Counted from the first letter of the stretch, positions 44,056 through 53,542 are shown. The stretch is 64,000 nt of DNA from Tsukamurella conjunctivitidis (GCF_007858475.1 NZ_VIGX01000007.1:1-64000); one strand, 5' to 3'. Made by a program: numbers and translations. Notes: generated from the sequence alone by a model not told the origin.

Positions 44056-47000
44056 CTACCGCGACGGCGCCAGCTCGCCGAACGTCGCGTACCGGGCGTC
44101 CGAGCGGGCGCCGTCGGGCGTGACCTGCTTGTCGACGAGGATCACCTGCCCGATGAAGGGCTCGACGATGCCGACCATGCGGATCGGGGCGGCGATGATC
44201 AGCTGGAAGCCGAACTGCTCGAAGGCCCGCAGCGACTGGGCGGAGAAGCGTTCGTCGGACTTGCTGAAGGCCTCGTCGAGCATGAGGGGCGCGAACGCCG
44301 GCTCGTTGGAACCGTCGATCCCGTGCGAGCCCAGCGCGAAGCTCAGCGCCGCCGCGAGGCAGAACGCGACGAGCTTCTCCTGCTCGCCGCCCGAGTTGGT
44401 CGCGGTGTTGCGGTAGGTGACCACGGCGGGGGCGTCCGGCTCGGCGCCGACCGCGTTCTCGCGGCCGTAGAAGGAGTAGCCGGTCCGCACGTCGAGGACG
44501 TTCTCGGCCCACCGGCGCGACTCGGGGTCGTCGCCGGTGAGCCGCAGCACCAGCCCGCGGATCCGCTTGAACTGCGCCGCCATCGCGGCCGGCTCGGCGC
44601 GCTTGGCCGCGGGGGCGTCGCGCACCATGTCGTCGACCAGCTTCGCGAACTCCGTCGCCTCCGGTGTGGGGCGGGCGGCGTAGGCGATCTGCAGGTACGT
44701 TCCCTCGTTGAACTCGACCCGGCGCAGGCCCGCGTTGACGTCGGCGATGCCGCGGGTGATGGCACGGTGGGTGTCGTCGACCTCCTTGAACAGGTTCGAC
44801 ACCGAGTGGCTGACGTCGGTGGTGATGAGCCGGCGGAACTTCTCCGTGGCCGCGGCGAGGCCGTGCGCGACGAGGTTCTCGTGCACGGCCACGAAGTCGG
44901 GCGCGGAGGCGGCGTCGGCGGACAGCTCCGTCGAGGCGTCCGGCCACTCGCGCAGGAACTGCTCCGCGGTCCGGACGATGCGCGTCTCGGCGGCGTCCCG
45001 TTCCGCGGTGGCCGCGGCCTGCTGGCGCTCCAGCTCGGCCCGCAGGTCGGCCCGCACCTCGCCGAAGGTGTCCAGTGTGAGCCGGCGGGGCCTGGCCTCG
45101 TCCGCCGTGAGCAGGTGCCAGAGCGCCGTGGCGAGGAAGTCCTCGTCGGGCTCGCTGAGCTTCGGCGCGCTCTCGGCGTCGATCTTCTCGAACTCGGCGA
45201 GGAGGTCGTCGAACTCGGTGCCGGCGCGGTTCATGGTCTCGGTCAGCGCGCCGATGCGGGTCTGCGCCTCCGCCAGCTCGCCGTAGGCGTTGTCGGCCTG
45301 CAGCTCGAGCTCGCCCAGGTCGGCGTTGCCCGAGCGGGCGTCGGAGATCCGGTCGGCCAGCTCCTCGGCCTCCGCCTTCGCCGCCCAGTGGTCCAGTTCG
45401 GCCCACGACGAGTAGCCGAGGACGCCGGCGGCGCTGTCGGCGACGGCCTTGTGCTCGGCGAGGTCGTCGCGCAGGGTCGCCGATGCCTCGGCGGCCTTGG
45501 CGTGCACGGCGGCCAGGTCGTCGCGGCGCCGCTGCAGCGCCTCGCGCTTCGAACCGGTGTTGGTGCCCAGCACCCACTGCGAGCGGTCGGCGACGGCGCG
45601 GCGGTCGTCCTTGCGGAACCGTCCGCCCGCACCCTTGACCAGGCCCTCCGGGGTGACGGCCTGCTCGTGCTGCTCCAGCTCGGCGGGGGAGTCGACGCAG
45701 GTGTGCCGCGCGGCCCGCGCGACGGCGCCGGCGAGCCACCGTCCGGCCTCGGTCGACTCGTCGACCGTGAGCTTCGCGGCCAGGGACCCCGGAGCCGGGC
45801 GGGTGGTGTCGGCGCCGTCGACCACCTGGTAGGTGAGGACGCCCTGGACGCGGGTGGCGTTGACGTGGTCGGCGACGGCGCGCTGGTGCTTCGCGGGCAC
45901 GAGCAGCGTGGTAGCGAGCGGCCGCAGCACGCGCTCGGCGGCGCCGGCCCACACGGCCTGCTCCTCGGGCTTCACGTCGATCAGCTCGGCCGCGTACGGA
46001 AGTTCCTCGGCGGGAACGCAGGTGGCGCGGGCGATCGCGTCGCGCTGGTCCAGCAGCGCGGGCGGCAGCAGGGAGGCGCGGCGGTCGAGCACCGAGAGCT
46101 CGTCGTCGACGGATTCGACGGCGCGGCGCGCGTCCGACTCGTCGGTGTAGGCGGAGTGCACGCGACCGGCGAGGGCCTCGGCGGCCTCGGTCGCGCGGTC
46201 GCGGATGCCGGGGATCTGCTCGCGCAGCGCGGCGAACTCCTCCGCCGACTCCGGCGCGCGCTCGCCCAGCTTCTCCACGGCGGCGGCGAACCGCTCGTAG
46301 GCGCGCTGCCGGGCTTGGGTCTGCAGCTCGCGGGACTGCAGCTCGGCCTCGAGCACGCCGACCTCGCCCTGCTCCTGTCGCAGGCGGTGCAGGAGGTCGT
46401 TGTAGCGCTGCTTGCGCTCCTCGGCCCGGTCCTCCCAGCGGGCGATCTGCGCGTCCATGCCAGCGCGTTCGCCCTCGATCCGGTCCATCTGCTCCTGGAG
46501 TAGCCGCAGCTTGTGTCCGCGCAGGTAGGACCGCATGGGCGCGCCCAGCAGATCCGCGGCGCGCGTCGTCCCGACGGTGGCCGACCGGTAGCGCTCGTAG
46601 GCCTCCGGCATGGGCCGCAGGACCTTCTCCTGCGCCTCCGCGCGGGCCGCGGCCCGGTACGCCTCGTCGAGCTGGGTGAAGTTCTCCACCAGCCGCTCGG
46701 CGCGGGCGTAGGTCTGCGGCCGGTCGAGCATGTAGGTGCGGATGAAGGCGTCGAGGTCGCCCACGTTCTTCATCGCCTTCGCCTTGCCGAGCAGCGCCAG
46801 CGCGGCGCTCGAGGTGCCGATGCCGACGCGCCGCCGCAGCGCGTCCTGGTAGGCGGCCTGCGTGTCGAAGGACTCGACGCCGCCGTGCCGGGAGCGCCAG
46901 CCGCGGGTGTCGAAGCCGGACGTCGCCCACTCCTGCAGATCGAGCAGGTCGAACTGCCCGGAGTGCAGCTGGTACCAGGACTTCAGGGAGGCACCGTCGG

Positions 47001-47418
47001 TGCCGCTGCCCGGGAACCACTTCACGGCGACGGCCGTGGTGACGTTGCCCGCCCCGTTGTCGTAGGTCGCGGCGACCGCGGACCAGGTGGCCGACTCGCC
47101 GCGCAGGTACTGCACCTTGGACTGCTGGTGCTCGTCGTCGTTGACCGACCAGGCGCCGCGCACGTAGTCCGCCATCGAGCGGGCGGCGCGCTTGGCGCCC
47201 TTGGCCGTCATGTCGGCGGAGGCGTTGAAGGACTGGTCGTAGGTGGGCAGCAGCACGACCGAGTGCGCGTCCATCAGCGAGGACTTGCCGGAACCCGACG
47301 GGCCCGTGAGGATCACGCCCCGCTCGTCGATGGGGAAGTCCTTGTAGCCGTCGAAGGTGCCCCAGTTGACCACCTGCAGGCGGGTGAGGCGGTACTGGCC
47401 GAGATGCTTGCGGGTCAC
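44056..47418 (-). CDS. jetC: JetC/MksB-like SMC ATPase
   Basis: A 1120-residue SMC-like protein: N-terminal LQVVNWGTFDGYKDFPI then Walker A GPSGSGKSS (39-47), long coiled coils (about 280-420 and 640-900) around a hinge-like middle, and C-terminal signature NSGGEQEK (about 1006) and Walker B LMLDEAFSKSDE (about 1044). In Wadjet and MksBEF systems this motor extrudes DNA loops and recognises plasmids or organises chromosomes. The GTG start overlaps jetB. No jetD nuclease gene lies downstream; the next gene is a convergent araC. Confidence 0.88.
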   Translation of the reverse strand: MTRKHLGQYRLTRLQVVNWGTFDGYKDFPIDERGVILTGPSGSGKSSLMDAHSVVLLPTYDQSFNASADMTAKGAKRAARSMADYVRGAWSVNDDEHQQSKVQYLRGESATWSAVAATYDNGAGNVTTAVAVKWFPGSGTDGASLKSWYQLHSGQFDLLDLQEWATSGFDTRGWRSRHGGVESFDTQAAYQDALRRRVGIGTSSAALALLGKAKAMKNVGDLDAFIRTYMLDRPQTYARAERLVENFTQLDEAYRAAARAEAQEKVLRPMPEAYERYRSATVGTTRAADLLGAPMRSYLRGHKLRLLQEQMDRIEGERAGMDAQIARWEDRAEERKQRYNDLLHRLRQEQGEVGVLEAELQSRELQTQARQRAYERFAAAVEKLGERAPESAEEFAALREQIPGIRDRATEAAEALAGRVHSAYTDESDARRAVESVDDELSVLDRRASLLPPALLDQRDAIARATCVPAEELPYAAELIDVKPEEQAVWAGAAERVLRPLATTLLVPAKHQRAVADHVNATRVQGVLTYQVVDGADTTRPAPGSLAAKLTVDESTEAGRWLAGAVARAARHTCVDSPAELEQHEQAVTPEGLVKGAGGRFRKDDRRAVADRSQWVLGTNTGSKREALQRRRDDLAAVHAKAAEASATLRDDLAEHKAVADSAAGVLGYSSWAELDHWAAKAEAEELADRISDARSGNADLGELELQADNAYGELAEAQTRIGALTETMNRAGTEFDDLLAEFEKIDAESAPKLSEPDEDFLATALWHLLTADEARPRRLTLDTFGEVRADLRAELERQQAAATAERDAAETRIVRTAEQFLREWPDASTELSADAASAPDFVAVHENLVAHGLAAATEKFRRLITTDVSHSVSNLFKEVDDTHRAITRGIADVNAGLRRVEFNEGTYLQIAYAARPTPEATEFAKLVDDMVRDAPAAKRAEPAAMAAQFKRIRGLVLRLTGDDPESRRWAENVLDVRTGYSFYGRENAVGAEPDAPAVVTYRNTATNSGGEQEKLVAFCLAAALSFALGSHGIDGSNEPAFAPLMLDEAFSKSDERFSAQSLRAFEQFGFQLIIAAPIRMVGIVEPFIGQVILVDKQVTPDGARSDARYATFGELAPSR

Positions 47419-48215
47419 TGCTGCTCCTGCGTCTCGTTCTCGGGTTCGACGGTGCGGTCCTCGCCGTCCTCGCCGTCCTCGCCGTCTTCGACCGGCGCCG
47501 CGGCCTCACCGAGGTCCTGATCGGTGCTGGCGAGGTCGCGGTACGCGGCGGTGTACAGGTCCACCTGCTCGGGCGTGAGCAGCGAGGCGATCACCGAGTG
47601 GACGGCGTAGCGGTCGCTGGTGCCGACCCGCCGGATCAGGCGGCGCGTCTCCAATTGGTTGATCGCGGCGTCGGCCTTCTTCACGAAGCCCGCCTCGTCG
47701 GTGTCGCGCGCGGGGCGGAAGGTCAGCAGGTGGTCGATCATCTCCTGCCGCTCCACGACCGCGGTCTCGTCCGGGCTGGAGAGGTGCTTGAGGCGCAGGA
47801 ACAGTGCCAGCACCGACGCGGCGAGCGAGAGGCTCTGCGCGCGCAGCAGATTCCGCTGCCGCGGGTCGTTCTCGCTGACCTGCCGGGTGAAGGCGTGCTT
47901 GGTCTCGCGGTTGATCTCCAGCAGCAGGTTCAGCTCGGAGAGCCGGCTGCGCAGCAGCGTCTCCTCGGCCTCGATCACCGCCCAGTTCTTCGACCGCGCC
48001 GAGACGTGCGGCGCCGCGATCAGCTCCTGCAGGGCGTAGCAGACCGAGTTCGGCAGCGCGGACGTGTCGCCGTCGAACCGCGGGGCGGTGTCGGCGCCGC
48101 GCAGGGATTTCACGGCGTCGTCGTCGGCGATGCTGAAGTCGGCGAGATCGATCTCGGGCAGCCCCTCGTCGGCGGGCACGTCCAGCGTGTCGTCGAGCTG
48201 CGTCTCGTCGGTCAT
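47415..48215 (-). CDS. jetB: JetB/MksE-like DUF4194 protein
   Basis: This 266-residue protein corresponds to the small KITE-like partner that bridges kleisin and SMC (DUF4194). The core (about 50-225) includes SVCYALQELIAAPHVS, FLRLKHLSSPDE and ETRRLIRRVGTSDRYAVHSVIASLLT, a winged-helix-like end. The C-terminal tail is highly acidic with an EDG triplet repeat (DGEDGEDGED), encoded by near-identical codons around 47455-47490. AGGAGG lies before the ATG. Confidence 0.87.
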   Translation of the reverse strand: MTDETQLDDTLDVPADEGLPEIDLADFSIADDDAVKSLRGADTAPRFDGDTSALPNSVCYALQELIAAPHVSARSKNWAVIEAEETLLRSRLSELNLLLEINRETKHAFTRQVSENDPRQRNLLRAQSLSLAASVLALFLRLKHLSSPDETAVVERQEMIDHLLTFRPARDTDEAGFVKKADAAINQLETRRLIRRVGTSDRYAVHSVIASLLTPEQVDLYTAAYRDLASTDQDLGEAAAPVEDGEDGEDGEDRTVEPENETQEQQ

Positions 48216-48216
48216 G

Positions 48217-49725
48217 TCAGGCCTCCTGCTCGAACAGCGTGGTGGGCTCGGGCGCGGCCGAGGTGGGGGTCAGGGGCGGCAGCGCGGCCGCGAAGGCGAC
48301 GTGCGGCACCGTCATCTCCCGGGGGCCGCGGGCCGTGTGCGCGACGACCGTGACCGGGCGATCCGCGTCGACGGTGCCGTACCGCGCGCCGAGCGACCAG
48401 ACGCCGACCACATCGCCGGCGCGGGGCGCGTCGATCGTGGCGAGGATCTCGGCGATGTCGGCGCCGTCGTCCCGCGCGATCGTGGCGTTGATGGCGGAGG
48501 CGAGGGAGTCCCAGTCGATGGCCTCGCGGCCGACGAGGCGGGCGGGGTCGATGGTGAACTCGCCGGAGGTCTCGCGCACCTCGGGCGGGAGCGTGACGAT
48601 GCCGTCGTGGAATCGCAGAGCGCCGACGGAACTCGTGTCGACGGCGGACATCGGGACTGCCAGGCCCGTGTCACGGCCCGCGGAGGCGGCGTCGAAGGCG
48701 TCGACGGCCGCGCGCTGCGCCTCGGTGATGCGGGCGCGCAGCGACTGGTACTGCAGGAAGTCGCCGTCCTTGACGAAGGTGTTGATCCGTCGATAGACCT
48801 GGCCGCGGATCTCGTCGACGCGCTGGACCTGCATCCACATGCGGTCGAGGAAGCCGGTGAGGGAGTCGCGCAGATCGTCGGGGAGTTCCACCTCGTGCAC
48901 GACCGAGGCGACAGAGGTCTCCAGCTGGCGCCGCAGGCGGTGGTCGGAGAGCAGGGTGTAGAAGGCGTCGAAGGCCTTGCCCTCGGGGGTGTTCGCGAGC
49001 TCGTCGTGGCCGTCGAAGAGGCGCTGCAGCGTCTTGGCGTACGCCTCGGCCTCGGTGGAGTCGGACGCTTCGAGTCCGTGCGTGAGGAGCGCACGGGTGT
49101 GCTCGCGGAGCTTCTCGCCGTAGCCCAGGATGTCGGCCGGCATGCGCTCGGCGAGGGAGCTGACGATCTTGAGGTCGTCGACCACCTTGTCCCGGTCGTA
49201 CTCGGGGATGAGGCCCTGGCGCAGCGCCTCGCGGCGCCGGGTGAGCTCCGCGATCTGCTCATCGAGGGCGCGCAGGTGATCGTCCGGGTCCGCACTGACC
49301 GTGACGGCGACCGCCGACAGCCTGGCGGTGACCAGCTCGAGGGCGGTCTCCGTGGCGACGTTGCGGTCCAGCGAGACGGCCTGCACCTGCCCGAGTGCCG
49401 TCGTTGCGCCGCGGGTGAGCTGGATGACCTCGCGGTCGTCCTCGTCGAGGGTGCGGGAGACGTATCCCGCCTTGACCCAGCTGTCCAGGACGTCCGGGCC
49501 CGCGGGGACGGGGCGGGCGCGGTCGGTGAAGTGCTGGGCGAGGGACTGCAGGTCGACGGTGAGCGCGTCCCCCAGCTCCTCCGCGTCGACGGGGCCCGTG
49601 CCCAGGCGTGCCGCCATGAGCGCCAGGTACGCGACGGCATTGGGGGAGCGGAGGAGGCGGAGCGCGACGTCGTTGTCGGCGTTGTCCGTGAACGCGGCGT
49701 ACAGCTGCGCGGCCGACTGCGCCAT
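48217..49725 (-). CDS. jetA: JetA/MksF-like DUF3375 kleisin
   Basis: A 502-residue DUF3375 protein, the kleisin-like subunit and first gene of the operon. It is mostly helical, with DNADNDVALRLLRSPNAVAYLALMAARLG at the N terminus, a coiled-coil stretch (about 185-220), SVASVVHEVELPDDLRDSLTGFLDRMW, then a C-terminal beta/winged segment. GGGAGGT precedes the ATG. TACACT on the minus strand (49761-49756) is a possible -10. It sits 1 bp ahead of jetB. Confidence 0.87.
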   Translation of the reverse strand: MAQSAAQLYAAFTDNADNDVALRLLRSPNAVAYLALMAARLGTGPVDAEELGDALTVDLQSLAQHFTDRARPVPAGPDVLDSWVKAGYVSRTLDEDDREVIQLTRGATTALGQVQAVSLDRNVATETALELVTARLSAVAVTVSADPDDHLRALDEQIAELTRRREALRQGLIPEYDRDKVVDDLKIVSSLAERMPADILGYGEKLREHTRALLTHGLEASDSTEAEAYAKTLQRLFDGHDELANTPEGKAFDAFYTLLSDHRLRRQLETSVASVVHEVELPDDLRDSLTGFLDRMWMQVQRVDEIRGQVYRRINTFVKDGDFLQYQSLRARITEAQRAAVDAFDAASAGRDTGLAVPMSAVDTSSVGALRFHDGIVTLPPEVRETSGEFTIDPARLVGREAIDWDSLASAINATIARDDGADIAEILATIDAPRAGDVVGVWSLGARYGTVDADRPVTVVAHTARGPREMTVPHVAFAAALPPLTPTSAAPEPTTLFEQEA

Positions 49726-49809
49726 AGTGCACCTCCCGTTCGTCAGCGACGGTCCAGTGTATCGGTGCGCCCTTCACGTGGCGGACAGGTCGGGTTCATG
49801 ATCGGGGCC

Positions 49810-49815
49810 TAGCGT
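49810..49815 (+). promoter_or_regulatory. -10 element of the leaderless GDPD gene
   Basis: TAGCGT ends 7 nt before the ATG at 49823, without Shine-Dalgarno. Confidence 0.5.
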
Positions 49816-49822
49816 GCGAGTC

Positions 49823-50845
49823 ATGAACCCGCGTCGCCTGTCGATCGTGTCCGTGTGTCTCGCGCTGCTGGTCGGGGCGGCCCCGGCGGGGGCGGCGCCG
49901 CGCACCGTCGACCTGCAGGCGCACCGGGGCGGGCTCGGACTGCAGACCGAGTCGACGCTGGAGGGCTTCTCCGCCGCCATGCGGCTCGGCGTGACCACCC
50001 TCGAACTGGACACCCAGGTCACGAAGGACCGGAAGGTCGTCATCACACATGACCGGAAGGTGGACGCGCGAAAGTGCGTCGACACGGCGCGGGCGACACC
50101 CGGCGATCCGCAGTATCCGTACGTGGGCAAGTACATCCATGAACTGACCTACGCCCAGATCCGGACCATGAACTGCGGGTACGAGAAGGTTGCGGCGACG
50201 CAGCGCGTCGTGGAGGGCGCCCGGATCCCCGAGCTGCGCGAGCTCTTCGACCTCGTCCGGTCTCGTCGCTCGCCGGTGCGGATGAACATCGAGACCAAGG
50301 TGGAGGCGGGCGCACCGTCGGAGACGGCGCCGCGCGGCGAGTTCGTGCGGGCCGTGGCGGGGGAGATCGCCCGGTCCGGCCTGGCCCGCCAGGTCACGAT
50401 CCAGAGCTTCGACTGGGCGGCCCTGCGGGAGATCGGTCCGCTGCTGCCGGGCGCCGGCCTCATCGCGCTCACCAACGGCGAGCAGTTCCTGCAGACCGGG
50501 AAGCCCGGGGCGTCGCCGTGGCTCGGGCTCGACGTCGACTCGTGCGGCGGCGACTGGGTGCGGGCGGCGAAGGCCACGATCCCCGGCCTGACCGCGATCT
50601 CCCCGGTGCAGGGCGACCCGCAGGACGGCGGGGTCGGCGATGCGGGCTTCGTGCGGTTCACGACGCCGGAGCTGATCCGCCGCGCGCACGACCTGGGGCT
50701 GAAGGTCATCCCGTGGACCGTCAACGATCCCGCGACCATGCGCGCGCTGCTGAACGACGGGGTGGACGGGCTCATCACCGACTACCCGGACCGCGCCCGC
50801 ACGGTCCTCCGAGAGCTCGGGGTCGCGCTGCCCGCCTCCTCGTAG
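49823..50845 (+). CDS. Secreted glycerophosphodiester phosphodiesterase
   Basis: A 340-residue GDPD with a signal peptide (1-24, cleaving near PAGAAP). The catalytic TIM barrel shows QAHRGGLGLQTESTLEGF (His, Arg), LELDTQVTKDRKVVITHD (metal Glu/Asp, His), NIETKVE and VIPWTVNDP / GVDGLITDYPDR. It hydrolyses glycerophosphodiesters outside the cytoplasm to glycerol-3-phosphate. A Tyr/Cys-containing insertion (about 85-130) is typical of the secreted actinobacterial branch. Confidence 0.92.
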   Translation: MNPRRLSIVSVCLALLVGAAPAGAAPRTVDLQAHRGGLGLQTESTLEGFSAAMRLGVTTLELDTQVTKDRKVVITHDRKVDARKCVDTARATPGDPQYPYVGKYIHELTYAQIRTMNCGYEKVAATQRVVEGARIPELRELFDLVRSRRSPVRMNIETKVEAGAPSETAPRGEFVRAVAGEIARSGLARQVTIQSFDWAALREIGPLLPGAGLIALTNGEQFLQTGKPGASPWLGLDVDSCGGDWVRAAKATIPGLTAISPVQGDPQDGGVGDAGFVRFTTPELIRRAHDLGLKVIPWTVNDPATMRALLNDGVDGLITDYPDRARTVLRELGVALPASS

Positions 50846-50973
50846 GCGGCCGACGAGCAGTTTCGGTGCGTGTCGGCGACGACACGCCGTTTTCCGACCG
50901 CCGAAATCCACCGAGGCTGTCAGTCGCGGCGGCCCTGCCCGCGCACGTGGCTCCGGGCACGATTCAACGTTCA

Positions 50974-51029
50974 CGTGTGCAACACACGACTCAGTGGTGT
51001 AGTTTTCCATCAGCTGTCACATTTGTCAC
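50974..51029 (+). promoter_or_regulatory. Inverted and direct repeats upstream of the YdcF-like gene
   Basis: CGTGTG-CAA-CACACG (50974-50988) is a perfect inverted repeat. TGTCAC occurs twice (51015-51020, 51024-51029) near the Shine-Dalgarno, and TAGTTT (51000-51005) could be a -10. The regulator is unknown. Confidence 0.35.
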
Positions 51030-51039
51030 GGAGGTCAAG

Positions 51040-51801
51040 ATGCGTGTCTCTGGTTTCATCCGTTCGGTTCTGTCGGCGACGGTGGCGGTCGCCGCGATCG
51101 CTACCGCGACCACCGGGACCGCGGGGGCGGCACCGTCGACCTCGACGTCGACGACGTCGCTGACCAACCAGGCGATCGACCGCCAGGCCGCGGGAGACAC
51201 GGCGGGCGCGCAGGCCGCGATCAACCAGATGCCGATCGACCAGGCGCAGAAGGTCGTGGCTCTGATGACCAACGTCAACAAGGCGCTCACCTTCCCGCTC
51301 ACCGACCAGGTGCCCGGCGGCGTCGCGCCCGGTACCGCGATCGTGATCCTGGGCTTCGGCCTCGAGGACAACGGCGGCATGCGGCCGATCCTGGTCGAGC
51401 GACTGACCAAGGGACTCGCCGTCGCCCAGGCCTATCCGGCGTTCCCCATCGTGGTGACCGGCGGCGCGCCGAAGGCGGGCAAGACCGAGGCCGCAGCGAT
51501 GAAGGAGTGGTTGCTCGCGCAGGGCGTCTCCGGCACCCGCATCTACACCGAGGAGAAGGCGGGCTCCACCCAGGGCAACGCCATCAACACGGCGGTCCTC
51601 ATGCAGCAGAACGGCTTCGGCAACGGCGCAGTGCTCGTCACCTCCGCCGATCACACCCGCCGCTCGGTCGCCGACTTCCTCGTCGCCGGCATCACCCTGC
51701 AGGCCGTCGTCGCCTCCGACGCCAAGATCCAGTCGGCGCCGATGTCCGCCAGCGGTGTCGCGGCCGTCTACCGGGACGCCCGGGGCGTCGCGAAGATCTA
51801 G
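51040..51801 (+). CDS. Secreted YdcF-like DUF218 protein
   Basis: A 253-residue protein with a signal peptide (to about ATAGAAP) and a Ser/Thr-rich spacer. The DUF218 domain (about 95-250) has TAIVILGFGLEDNG, FPIVVTGGAPKAGKTEAAAMKEWLL, GVSGTRIYTEEKAGSTQGNAINTA and VLVTSADHTRRS. The Glu/Ser/His set matches the family, which includes ElyC/SanA-type envelope proteins. The enzymatic role is unproven. CGGAGGTC precedes the ATG. Confidence 0.85.
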   Translation: MRVSGFIRSVLSATVAVAAIATATTGTAGAAPSTSTSTTSLTNQAIDRQAAGDTAGAQAAINQMPIDQAQKVVALMTNVNKALTFPLTDQVPGGVAPGTAIVILGFGLEDNGGMRPILVERLTKGLAVAQAYPAFPIVVTGGAPKAGKTEAAAMKEWLLAQGVSGTRIYTEEKAGSTQGNAINTAVLMQQNGFGNGAVLVTSADHTRRSVADFLVAGITLQAVVASDAKIQSAPMSASGVAAVYRDARGVAKI

Positions 51802-51927
51802 GGCGACGGTGCCGGCGGGTTCGTCACCCGCCCACCGTAATCGGCTCGCGGTGAGGCGGGCGCGGTTGGGCGACGATGTCGCGCGAACCCTGGAAACTTG
51901 TCGGCCGGGTGTGCCACCGTATCTCCC

Positions 51928-52752
51928 ATGACCGCGTACCACGCCCCGCTGGGCGCACCCGTGTGGATCGACCTCATGACCTCCGACATCGACGCGGCGG
52001 TGGACTTCTACGGCGCCGTCTTCGGGTGGGAGGCCGATCCGCCCAACGAGGACTTCGGCGGCTACCGGAACTTCCGCGTGAACGGGAACCTCGTGGCGGG
52101 CGTGATGTCGCCGCCCGACGGTGGCGGTGGGCCCGGCGACGTGTGGTCGACCTACCTGCGGGTCGCGGACGCGAAGGCGTCGCTGCGCGCGGCGACCGAT
52201 GCCGGCGCGTCGGTCGTGGTGCCGGTCGCACCGGTCGGCGACTTGGGGCGGTTCGCCTTCGTCATCGACCCGGTCGGCGCCGCGATCGGCCTCTGGGAGC
52301 CGGGGAAGCACGAGGGCTTCGTCGAGCGCGGCGTGCCGGGCACCCCGTACTGGTTCGACTGCATGAGCCGCAGTTACGACGCGACCAAGTCCTTCTACCG
52401 CACCGTCTTCGACTGGCAACTCGAGGAGATCGGCAGCGGAGGCCAGGAGGGCTCCTTCGGCCCCGATCGCTACAGCCAGGTCCTCGCCGGCACGGACGGG
52501 CACCGGGAGGGGGTGGCCGGGATCATGGACGCGGCGCCGCTGTTCGACGCTGGCGTGTTCGGGGAAGGGATGCCGTCCTTCTGGCAGGTCTACCTCACCG
52601 TCGAGGACACTGCGGCCGCAGAGCGGCGGATCGCCGACGCGGGCGGCGAGATCCTGCGCGGCGCGGAGGTCACGCCGTGGGCCACCATGGGCACGGCGCG
52701 GGACCCGGGCGGCGCGGTCTTCCTGTACGCCACCCCTCCCGAAGGGCGCTGA
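51928..52752 (+). CDS. Protein with two VOC (glyoxalase/bleomycin-resistance fold) domains
   Basis: A 274-residue protein: domain 1 (about 8-125; APVWIDLMTSDIDAAVDFYGAVFGWE, GRFAFVIDPVGAAIGLWEP) and domain 2 (about 140-270; YWFDCMSRSYDATKSFYRTVFDWQ, ARDPGGAVFLYATPP). Such pairs occur in antibiotic-binding, hydroxylase and glyoxalase-like proteins; this one resembles the common actinobacterial paired-VOC group without a known substrate. The ATG at 51928 is chosen over an upstream GTG because it starts the fold cleanly. Confidence 0.87.
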   Translation: MTAYHAPLGAPVWIDLMTSDIDAAVDFYGAVFGWEADPPNEDFGGYRNFRVNGNLVAGVMSPPDGGGGPGDVWSTYLRVADAKASLRAATDAGASVVVPVAPVGDLGRFAFVIDPVGAAIGLWEPGKHEGFVERGVPGTPYWFDCMSRSYDATKSFYRTVFDWQLEEIGSGGQEGSFGPDRYSQVLAGTDGHREGVAGIMDAAPLFDAGVFGEGMPSFWQVYLTVEDTAAAERRIADAGGEILRGAEVTPWATMGTARDPGGAVFLYATPPEGR

Positions 52753-52807
52753 GGACCGCTCCGGTCACGTTCAGGCGTTCGCAACCGGATCCCAAGGTCG
52801 ACGGGAC

Positions 52808-52813
52808 TACGCT
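52808..52813 (+). promoter_or_regulatory. -10 element of a leaderless membrane-protein gene
   Basis: TACGCT ends 6 nt before the ATG at 52820. Confidence 0.5.
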
Positions 52814-52819
52814 CCCGGC

Positions 52820-53542
52820 ATGACCTACAACCAGGGCGGATATCCGCCGCGCGGCCCCTATCCGCCGGGCGGCGGCCAGTCCCCGTCGTACCCCGCGCGA
52901 CCGCCGCAGGCTGCGCCCCACAGCGGCGCCCCGGCGCAGCCCGGCGGGCCGTGGGGAACCCCGCAGCACGGGTACGACCAGCCGGGACAGCCGCAGTACG
53001 GACAGCCGCAGTACGGCGGGTCCGGGCCGTACGGCGGGGGACCGGCTCAGTACGGCGTGCCCGGGCCGGCGGAGCCGGGTGGCCCGGCGGCGACGCGCGG
53101 CGGGATCGGCGCAGTGCTGCAGTTCCTCATCGCCGGCGCGGCGGCGTTCGTGATCATCGGTGCGTTCCTGCCGTGGGCCACGGCGTCGGCGACGATCGGC
53201 GGCTCGTCGATCCGGAACTCCGCCTCGGGCATCGACGGTAGCGACGGCTGGATCACGCTCGTCGTGGCGTTCATCGCCGCGGGTGTCGCAGTGGCCGCCG
53301 CCGTCCTCCCCGCGACAGGTGTGCCGCTGCGCCTGGTCTCCGGCATCACTGCCGCCGTCGCCGGACTGGTGATCACCGGTCTCGCGGGCTACGACCTCGC
53401 GAACGTGGTGAAGCTGACGTCGACCTACTCCTCGCTGGTCGACGTCTCGGCCGGCATCGGCCTCTACCTCACGCTGCTCGCCGGCAGCGCGGTCCTGGGA
53501 CTGGGCATCGGAGCGATCGTCGCCGCCGTGATGACGCGCTAG
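52820..53542 (+). CDS. Gly/Pro/Tyr-rich membrane protein
   Basis: A 240-residue protein with a low-complexity cytoplasmic N terminus (1-95; repeated QPQYGQPQYGG-type sequence) and four TMs (about 97-122, 145-167, 172-195, 210-237). Loop 1 has LPWATAS. The N-terminal repeats resemble those of actinobacterial envelope proteins that may phase-separate or bind divisome partners, which is inference. Its stop shares CTAG with the convergent acnR stop. Confidence 0.75.
   Translation: MTYNQGGYPPRGPYPPGGGQSPSYPARPPQAAPHSGAPAQPGGPWGTPQHGYDQPGQPQYGQPQYGGSGPYGGGPAQYGVPGPAEPGGPAATRGGIGAVLQFLIAGAAAFVIIGAFLPWATASATIGGSSIRNSASGIDGSDGWITLVVAFIAAGVAVAAAVLPATGVPLRLVSGITAAVAGLVITGLAGYDLANVVKLTSTYSSLVDVSAGIGLYLTLLAGSAVLGLGIGAIVAAVMTR

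Noticed and set aside
44323-46503. 726-codon plus-strand frame opposite jetC
   Set aside because: Antisense shadow of the SMC-like gene; no start signal or motif supports it.
44056-49725. Calling the JetABC operon a complete Wadjet defence system
   Set aside because: The JetD nuclease gene is not present next to it, so anti-plasmid activity cannot be claimed.
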